64,000 nucleotides of DNA from Planococcus citri (taxonomy: Eukaryota > Arthropoda > Insecta > Hemiptera > Pseudococcidae). A model generated the notes under the pieces. The model searched no databases. It worked only from the letters and a program-made list of their open reading frames with translations, and had not been told where the DNA came from. The stretch covers positions 10,682,001 to 10,746,000 of the forward strand of contig NC_088677.1 in NCBI RefSeq assembly GCF_950023065.1. Direction: 5' to 3'. Below are positions 56,100 through 64,000 of this stretch, in pieces (within the stretch, counting starts at the first letter, position 1; every line of letters begins with the position of its first letter). The position numbers were made by a program, and so were the translations under genes.

Positions 56100-59010
56100 A
56101 AAAAGTGTGGATTTTAGGAAACATTGTTAAAACGATGTCTACTTTAGGCAAAATAGGTAGTCAGAATCAATTTTTGAAAAAATTATTGAAATGGTGTCAA
56201 ATTTCAGAAAAATTGTAGGTAAGTATAAAAGTGACAATTTTCAAAAAAGTAGTCACCAAGTGTCAATTTTCAGAACAGTTGTGAAAAAGTGTCAATGGGG
56301 GAGGAGAGTCAAAAAAGGTCAATTTAGAGGGGGCAAAAAGGTAGGTACAATTTTTGAAAAAAATAATCAAAAACATTCAATTTTTGGAAAAATAGTCAAG
56401 AATGTGTTCATCATGTCAAAATTGTAAACAAGTGTTTATTTTAGAAAAAATTAAATGTCAATTTGGGATGGGGGGAAGTCAAGAAGTGTCAATTTTGGGG
56501 AGAGGGGAGTCAAAAAGGTTCAATTTTTGAAAAAATAGTCAAAAAGTATAATTTTTGCAAAAAGTCAAGATTGTGTTCATTTTTGTCAAAATTGTATAGT
56601 GTTCATTTTGGGAGGCGGGAAGTCAAAAAGAGTCAATTTTGGATAAAAAAGTCAAAATTGTCAATTTTTGAAAAAATAGTCAAAATTGTAAATTTTTAGA
56701 AAAATAATCAAGAATGTTTTTTTTTTTGTCAAAATAATAAAAAAGTGTTTATTTCAGAAAAAATTGTCAAAAAGTGTCAATTTTGGGAGGAGGGGGTCAA
56801 AAAGGTTCAATTTTTGAAAAAAATAGTCAAAAAGTATAGCTTTTGGGAAAAAGTCAAGATTGTGTTAATTTTTGTCAAAATTTTATAAAAGTGTTCATTT
56901 TGTGGGGAAAAGTCAAAAAATGTCAATTTTGGATAAAAAGGTCCACAAGGTTTAATTTTTGGAAAAATAGTCAGGAAAAGTGTCAATTTTTGGAAAAATA
57001 ATCAAAAATGAGTTCATTTTCTGTAAAAAATATTTATTTTAGAAAAAATTGTCAACAAGTGTAAATTTTGGGGGAGAGTTAAGAAGTGTCAATTTTGATG
57101 GGGGGGAGAGTCAAAAAGGTTCACTTTTCGAATAAATAGTCAAAAAGTGTCAATTTTTGGGAAAAAGTCAAGATTGTATTTATTTTTGTCAAAATCGTAT
57201 AAAAGTGTTCATTTTTGTGGGGAAAAGTCAAAAAGTGTTAATTGTCGATAAACAAGTCAAAAAGGTTCAATTTTTGAAAAAGTAGTCAAAAAAAGTGTAG
57301 ATTTTTGGAAAAATAATCAAGAATGGGTTCATTTTTGTTAAAATTGTAAACAAGTGTTCATTTCAGAAAAAATTGTCAAAAAGTGTCAATTTTGGGAGGA
57401 AAAGTCAAAAAGTGTCAATTTTGGAGGGTAGTCAAAAAGTGTCAATTTTGGGAGGAAAAGTCAAGGTTCAATTTTTGAAAAAATAGTCAAAAAGTGTCAA
57501 TTTTTGGGGAAAAGTCAAGATTGTGTTCGCTTTTGTCAAAATTGCATGAAGTGCTCATTCTGGAGAAAAAAGTCAAAAAGTGTCAATTTTGGACAAAAAA
57601 ATAAAAAAGGTTCAAATTTTGAAAAAAGTAGTTGAAAAAGTGCAGTTTTTGGAAAAATAATCAGGAATGTGTTCATTTTTGTTAAAATTGTAAAAAAGTG
57701 TTTCTTATAGAAAAAATTGTCAAAAAGTGTCAATTTTTGGGGGAATCAAAAAGTGTCAGTTTTGGGGAGAAGGGGAGTGCAAAAGGTTCAATTTTTGAAT
57801 AAATAGTCAAAAAGGTTCAATTTTTGCCAAAATATTCAAGTGTGTCATTTTTGTCAAAATTGTAAAAAAGGGGCTATATTAGAAAAAATTGTTAAAAATG
57901 TGTCAATTTTGGGAGCAAGGGGAGTCAAAAAGGTTTAATTTTCGAAAAAACAGTCAAAAAGTATCAATTCTTGAAAAAAAAAAGTCAAGAATGTATTCAT
58001 TTTTGTTAAAATTGTATAAAAGTGTTCATTTTGTAAGAAAAAGTCAAAAAGTGTCAATTTTGGATTTTAAAAAAGTCAAAAAGTATGAATTTCTAGGAAA
58101 ATAGCCAAGAATGTGTCCATTTTTATCCAAATGTATAAAAGTGTTCATTTTGGAAAAAAATGTCAAAAATAAGTGTCAATTTTTTGAAAACTTGTCAAAA
58201 TGGTGTGAATTTTAACTTTTAAGAAGAATTTTCAAAAACGTGCAAATTTTAGGAATAGTTGTCAAAAAAAGTCAATTTGAAAAAACGTTCAAAAAGGTTT
58301 CATTTTAGAACAAAAGTAGTAGTCGAAAAGTGCCAATTTTTGGAAAGGTAATCAAGAATGTGCCTTTTTTTACCAAAATTGTATAAAAATGTTCATTTTG
58401 GGGGAACATGTCACCAAGTGTCAATTTTCAGAACAGTTGTCAAAAAGTGTCAATTTGAGGAAGGGAGCAAAAAGGTACAATATTTGGAAAAAATAGCCAA
58501 AAAGTGTCAATTTTCGGGAAAAAGTCAAGATTGTGTTCATTTTTGTCAAAATTGTATGTAAAGTGTACATTTTGGGGGGGGGGAAGTCAAAAAGTGTCCA
58601 TTTTGGATTTAAAAAAGTCAAAAAGTGTCAATTTCTGGGAAAATAGTCAAGAATGTGTCCATTTTTATCAAAATGTGTAGAGGTGTTCTTTTTGGTAAAA
58701 AATTGTTAAAAAGGCAATTTTTGGAAAAATAATCAAGAATGTTTTCATTTGTATTAAAATTTTAAAAAAGTGTTTATATTTCAGAAAAAATGTCAATTTT
58801 AGAGGGGAGTCAAAAAGTGTTAATTCTTGGGGAAAAGTCAAGATTGTGTTCATTTTTGTCAAAATTGTATATAAAGTGTTCATTTTGGCGAAAAAATGTC
58901 AAAAAGTGTAAATTTTTAGCAAAATAGTTAAGAAGTATCCATTTTTAGAAAAGTTGTCAGAAGGTGTCAATTTTTGGATGATGTGTCAAAAAGTATTACT
59001 TTTGCAATAA
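56100..59010 (+). repeat. GTCAAAAA minisatellite array 3
   Basis: About 2.9 kb of 28-32-bp units, most often GTCAAAAAGTGTCAATTTTT or GTCAAGAATGTGTTCATTTT, with G-rich variants (TTTGGGGGAGAGTCAAAAAG). Same orientation as array 1. Open frames here are by-products of the repeat. Confidence 0.9.
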
Positions 59011-59555
59011 TACTGAATACAGAATATGGTATTTAAGCTTCTTTTTTTATACAAAATTTCGAGCCGAGGGCAAACCGTCTTCTTTGCCCCCCCCCCCACT
59101 CGACGATCCTCACATCATCGTAAAGAAAAAAAAATACGAAAAAATCAACGATATTCAAAATGCTTTAATTAAAACGTTGTACACATAGATTAATTTTTAA
59201 AAAATGACGTAGATTTGAGACTAATAAAGATAACGCGCTGACTTGACTAGAATTAATAATAAAATAGGTAGTATTTTTCATTCGGTAGAGAATACTGAGT
59301 GTTGTATTACTTTGTAGATAAAATGACATTAAAGAGTGAAAAAGAAATTAAGTAAAACTAACCTGAACAAATTTCAACGCTTAAAATAAAATAGGTACAA
59401 TGATGGTCCGGCAGTTATAATAAATTAAAGCGAAAGTTATTACTTATAGGGGAAAGTTGTCTTATACTGCGCAGTCACCTTCAAGTGCGAAAAGTGAAAT
59501 TGGGTTTTTGAGTGTTGGCAACACTAACAAGGATTTTGAACAATCCGACATTGGG
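59011..59555. other. Spacer, no gene seen
   Basis: AT-rich; a C-run near 59090. No exon recognised. Confidence 0.5.
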
Positions 59556-60000
59556 AGTTGAATCGAAAAACTCGAAAAAGAAAATTGCAAACTTGGGATG
59601 AAATTGGAAATTTTGAAAATAAATATAAGAAAATTGAAAATAAAACTTACAACCAAGTATGTGAATAAAACGGAAATCTGAAAATAAAATTAGAAACTGA
59701 CTGAGAATAAAATTGAGAATTTTGAAAATAAAGCAAAAAAATGAAATAATCAAGAGTTAAAATGTTAATTGAAAACTGAAAATTAACCTAAAATAAAATC
59801 AAAAACCGAATCATACAAAAAATTGAAAATTGAAAATGAATTTAAAAAATGAAATGAAACCAAAAACTCTGAAAACGAAGTTTAGAACTGAAAATAAAAT
59901 CATAAACTGACAATTCAACTGAAAATTCTGATCATAAAATCAAAAGTTGAAACTAAAACGAAAAATTAAAATTAAAATCTACAGCCGAAAATGAATTCGA
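59556..60000. repeat. Second, degenerate GAAAATTG-type repeat
   Basis: Loose repetition of AAATTGAAAAT, GAAAATAAAAT and AAAACTGAAAAT, like the outer, decayed parts of the array at 10170-13700. Opens a 90-codon Phe/Ile-rich frame on the minus strand that is not a gene. Confidence 0.65.
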
Positions 60001-60574
60001 GGAATTACAGCGTCGAAATCACAAGTCAACTTTCCTCTATCTACACAGCAATTTGGACTAGGTTTGTTCGTCATGGGAAACCAGATGATATTGCAATTAG
60101 CTAGTATAAACTGACATACGTAATAGGTACAATGGTACATATAAGCATATCACTTATCTAACAATAGGGATAAAAAGTTCGAATTCCGTTGGAATTTACA
60201 ATGATCATCCAATCAACATAAATAAACTACCTACTCGTAATGTCGAAGAGGAGAAAAAAAAGGTACAAATACTATAACAACAAAAATACACAACGATGTC
60301 TTAAAATTGACGATTTACAAATTAGCAAAAATGATTAGGTATAAAAATGAAATAGCTCACAAATAATTTAAAATATCGTGCCGCGGCGAACAAAACAAAA
60401 AAAATTTACACGATGAACAGAACGTTTAAAAATAAAGGGAGGTACAGAACACTGAACATTTGAAGAAACAAAGAGCTTACAATTGGATAAAAACGTTTGT
60501 GCTAAATAAAAAATGTAAAATAAATCTCTTACGCGATAAAACGGCAGAAATGCTTGGCTCATCGAGAATCGAGA

Positions 60575-60736
60575 TTATAGAATTTTGAATTCCGGCCAAT
60601 GGTTGACACGATAACGGATAACGGAGCCCGATCCGTCGAATAATTTATCCAGCCATTCTCGTAAACCTTTTAATAGCTCTTCGTCCGTGTAGGTGGTGAA
60701 TTTTGTAGATATATTAACAAAATTCTCAGCTTTTTC
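60575..60736 (-). CDS. Terminal coding exon of an unidentified gene
   Basis: On the minus strand, a CAACAG acceptor (borders 60736/60737) precedes 53 codons and a TAA at 60575-60577. The peptide runs E-K-A-E-N-F-V-N-I-S, then T-Y-T-D-E-E-L-L-K-G-L-R-E-W-L-D-K-L-F-D-G-S-G-S and R-Y-R-V-N-H-W-P-E-F-K-I-L. Composition, CG content and periodic Leu/Trp spacing look like a conserved helical C-terminus. The base composition contrasts sharply with the AT-rich flanks. The upstream exons should lie at higher coordinates, but none could be found in 60737-64000. I do not recognise the family. Phase at the acceptor is assumed zero. Confidence 0.55.
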   Translation of the reverse strand, partial: EKAENFVNISTKFTTYTDEELLKGLREWLDKLFDGSGSVIRYRVNHWPEFKIL

Positions 60737-61495
60737 CTGTTGAATGATTTCGAAATTTTAGCACAAAAATTCATCAACTTCAATGTAAGAATTAGAGTGT
60801 ACCTTACTCGTACATGGTGGGAATTTTTTTTCGTTTTTTTCTCCCTCCTATTCGCTCAAGTTGTTACCTCAGGTGAGAAAATCATGTCATGAAAATCCTT
60901 AAACTTAGTCCACTTTCATTTGAAATACCAGAAAAACATGTTTTCAAATTTCAATTTACCCCCCCCCCTTCCCTCTCTCCACCACAACGATGAAAAAGTG
61001 GAACTTGGTGCTTTCTAATTAATTCCATAGTTAGTTATATAAGTCAATTTGATTTTTCAAGTTTTATTGTATCTAAATGAGTTGAATTGGCCAAGATTAT
61101 TACTTAGGAGACCATAAGATTTATTTCAGTAACTGACAACACTTTCGGCGTCTATTGCAAATTGTCAGATAATGAAAATGAAACATCAAACAAGTAAGTA
61201 AGTAGGGCGTTTTTAAGGAAGAAGAGTAAATTTTTTAAAAAATATGAGAGATTAAATTCAAAAAAAAAAAAGAAAAAAGAATACCAATTAGTTCAATTTT
61301 TTGATCTTTTTAATTTGGAGGTCTCTAAGTAGGTGGCCAACATTATTTGGGGCTTTCATGAACAGAAAAATTGCCATAAAAACTGTAAAAAATGAAAAAA
61401 TGGGAGGAATGAAATTTGACAAAACAAAAAAGCTTTTTAAACAATTTGGTAAAAAAAAACATGACTTTTATTTGGCAAACTTTTAAACGAAAAGA
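60737..61495. other. Presumed intron and spacer, no exon recognised
   Basis: AT-rich sequence with one C-run near 60960 and A-runs near 61260. If the exon at 60575-60736 is real this is part of its preceding intron. Confidence 0.4.
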
Positions 61496-61499
61496 GGAC

Positions 61500-63600
61500 T
61501 TTTTAAGCATTTTTAATAAATTTTGACAAAATTACAACCATTTGACTATTTTATCACAAAATTACTTCCTGAGAATTTTGAAAAAAAAACATTACATCTT
61601 TTCGTCAACTTCCCAAAAATTGACCCTCTCTGACACTTTCGACGATTATCGGAAATGTTTTAACAATTTTGACACGAACAGGGCTGTTTGATAATTTTGG
61701 CAAAAATTGGCCCCTTTGACAATTTACAAAAAATTTCACAAAAATGGACACTTTTTGACCAATTTTTCAAAAATTTGTGCTTTTTGACACTTTTTGACTA
61801 CGACAAATTTGACAGGAAATAAAACGGAACCTTGAAGACAATTTTGACAAAAAAAACCTGTATTTTTTGACTTTTTTGGCAAAAGCAATGGTTTTTTGGT
61901 CAATCTTTAACAGAACACGACTGTTTGATAAGTTTGGAAAAAATTTGCCCCTCTTCGAAATTTTACCTAAACTAGAATCTTTTAGATAGCTTTGACTAAA
62001 ATGGACACCTCTTGACAATTTTTCCAAAACTTGACACTTTTTCCAAAAATTGACACTATTTTGACTTTTTATCCAAAAATTGACGCTTTAGAACATTGTA
62101 CGCAATTTTGACAAAAAAACAGGCAACTTTTTGACTTCTTTGGTAAAAGGAAAAGTTTTTTGGCCAATCTTTGACAAGCACAAGCCTGCTTGATAATTTT
62201 GGAAAATAGTGGTCCCTTCAAAACTTTACCTAAACTAGACACTTTTTGATAACTCTGACTAAAATGGATACCTCTTGACAATTTTTTCAAAACTAGACAC
62301 CAAGTATTTTTTTCAAAAATTGATACTTTTCTACACTTTTTTCAAAAATTGACACTTTTTGACAATGTTTTAAAATGTTGCCACTTTTTCCAAAAATTGA
62401 CATTAAGTATTTGACTTTTTATTCAAAAATTGACGGCTTTTGACTTTTTATTCAAAAATTTACACTTATGACAATTTTTTTTAAAAATGACACTTGATGA
62501 CACCTTTTTTAAAAAATGACACTTGATGACACCTTTTTTAAAAAATTGACATTTTTTAATATAATTTAGAAAGTTGACACTTTTTGACATTTTTTTTTCA
62601 AAAATTGACACATTTTGACATTTTTTTTTTCAAAAATTGACACATTTTGACATTTTTTTAAAAAACTGACACATTTTGAAAATGTTTTCAAAAATTGGCA
62701 CTTTACGACAACTTTTTAAAAATTGACACCTTTTGACAATGTTTTTAAATGATGACACTTGTTCCAAAAATTGACACTTTTTGACTTTTTGAATTTTGAT
62801 TCAAAAATTATTAATTTTTGACTTTTTATTCAAAAATTTGCACTTTTGACAATTTTTTCAAAAGTTGACACTTTTTGACAACTTTTTTGAAAATTGACAT
62901 TTTTAACATGATTTAAAAAATTGCACTTTTTGACATTTTTTTTCAAAAATTGACACATTTTGTCAAAGTTTTCAAAAACTGACACTTTATTGCAACAACT
63001 TTTCTAAAATTGACACTTTTTGACAATGTTTTCAAATGTTGACACTTATTACAAAAATTGACACCTTTTTGACTTTTCATTCAAAAATTGACACTTTTTG
63101 ACAATTTTTTAAAAATTTACGCTTCATTACATTTTGTTTAAAATTGAAATTTTGACAATTTTGTCAAAAATTTGCATTTTTTGACAATGTTTTTAAAAGT
63201 TGACACTTTTTGAAAAAAAATTTCAAATGTTGACACTTTTTGACAATTTTTTGAAAAAGTGACACAATTTGACTTGGGAAATTTGGCAGGAAAAAAACAA
63301 AACCTTGTAGGCAATTATGACAAAAAACAGGGAATTTTTATTGTTTTGACTTTTTTTTGCAAACGCAGTGGTTTTTTGGTCATTCTTGACAAAAACAGGA
63401 CTGATCGATAAGTTTGGTAAAAACTGGCTCCTTTGACAGTTATACACATAAAAAAAGACATTTTTTGACAATTTTGGTAGAAGTTGGCCCCTTTTACAAT
63501 TTTATTAAAAATACTCGGTTTATTGATAATTTTTCCAAAAATGGACACTTCTTTACCATTTTTCCAAAAATTGACACCTTTTGAAACTTTTTGACTTGGG
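61500..63600 (-). repeat. GTCAAAAA minisatellite array 4, opposite orientation
   Basis: Units read CAAAAATTGACACTTTTTGA on the plus strand. Three copies of a longer sub-unit ('GACAAAAAA.CAGG', 'GGTTTTTTGGTCAATCTT', 'GATAAGTTTGG', 'TTACCTAAACTAGA') occur near 61840-62000, 62100-62260 and 63300-63440, a higher-order arrangement. Confidence 0.9.
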
Positions 63601-63830
63601 AAAATTTAACAAAAGAAAAAACAGAACCTAATAAGCAAGTTTGGCAAAAAAACATAATGTTTGGAACAAAAAGTCGACTTTTTAAACAGAAAAGGCGAAA
63701 ATTAATTTTTATTAGTGGTTTAGAATGGAAAGGGGGTACAAAAAATTATGGGCTTACAACTTTCAAGAATTAGTGTGCCCCTAAAAAAGATGTGAAAAAA
63801 GGCCAATATAGGAACATTCTGCTCAGAAAT
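63601..63830 (-). repeat. Terminal module beside array 4, partial
   Basis: 'ACAGAACCTAATAAGCAAGT', 'GGCGAAAATTAATTTTTATT', 'GGTACAAAAAATTATGGGCT' and 'TTAGTGTGCCCCTAAAAAAG' match the proximal half of the module at 34340-34565 in order. The distal half (GATCAGA-rich) is absent. Confidence 0.8.
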
Positions 63831-64000
63831 GACAAATTTTCAAATAATTTGTATGTAGGTAGGGTATGTATTTTTATTTTTTGTAATTTTTCAACTGTGA
63901 GGGTCCCTTACTAGAAAGTCAACGTGGTTTGAAGGACCGAAGAGAGTTTTTTCTTTAAAAAGGGATTATTTGGAAAAATTCAGACGCAGAAACAAAGAAT
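63831..64000. other. Window end, no gene seen
   Basis: AT-rich sequence with a GTAGGTAGGGTA run. Confidence 0.4.

Overview
This is a window of a eukaryotic nuclear genome, most likely an insect. It is AT-rich, has GT-AG introns, carries copia-type and non-LTR retrotransposon remains, many short inverted-repeat elements and very long minisatellites, and is peppered with short GTAGGTA/TAGGTACC runs. The dense GTAGGTA runs remind me of scale-insect or mealybug DNA, but that is only an impression.

Layout. 1-2395: a decayed Ty1/copia element. 2396-8869: gene-free repeat fragments, including a non-LTR reverse-transcriptase remnant at 6780-7735. 8870-30562 (+): fifteen assembled exons of a dipeptidyl-peptidase-4 (S9B) family gene; its first exons are not visible. 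The exon phases join without a break for 735 codons. The active-site serine is replaced by glycine, so it is probably a pseudo-enzyme. Its introns hold a 3.5-kb GAAAATTG minisatellite, an array of 135-bp units, an antisense RNase-H-bearing LINE, inverted-repeat elements and a GTCAAAAA minisatellite.

31.9-34.9 kb: a second, oppositely oriented GTCAAAAA array, interrupted by a 1.1-kb inverted-repeat element with TA target duplications. 36.7-43.6 kb and 45.5-49.9 kb: a tandem segmental duplication. Each copy carries one intronless minus-strand ORF (688 and 685 aa) for a secreted protein resembling the polysaccharide lyase 8/23 group, which includes the baculovirus ODV-E66 fold. Each copy also has a conserved splice donor for a predicted 5' non-coding exon. 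Copy-specific insertions (a MITE at 37216-37600, a hAT-type MITE at 48799-49176 with an 8-bp duplication) date after the duplication.

50.8-53.0 kb: a foldback element with arms of about 1 kb. 53468-55138 (+): a secreted protein of unknown function made of four repeats in ABAB order, preceded by a cluster of GATA-type motifs and a short upstream ORF. 55.7-63.8 kb: two more GTCAAAAA arrays in opposite orientation, flanking what looks like the terminal coding exon (60575-60736, minus) of an unidentified gene.

The genes do not form a pathway that can be read from the sequence. The shared theme is secreted or ectodomain proteins (DPP4-like pseudo-enzyme, lyase-like pair, repeat protein) in a very repeat-rich region. 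All repeat boundaries were judged by eye and are approximate unless a terminal inverted repeat or target duplication is stated.
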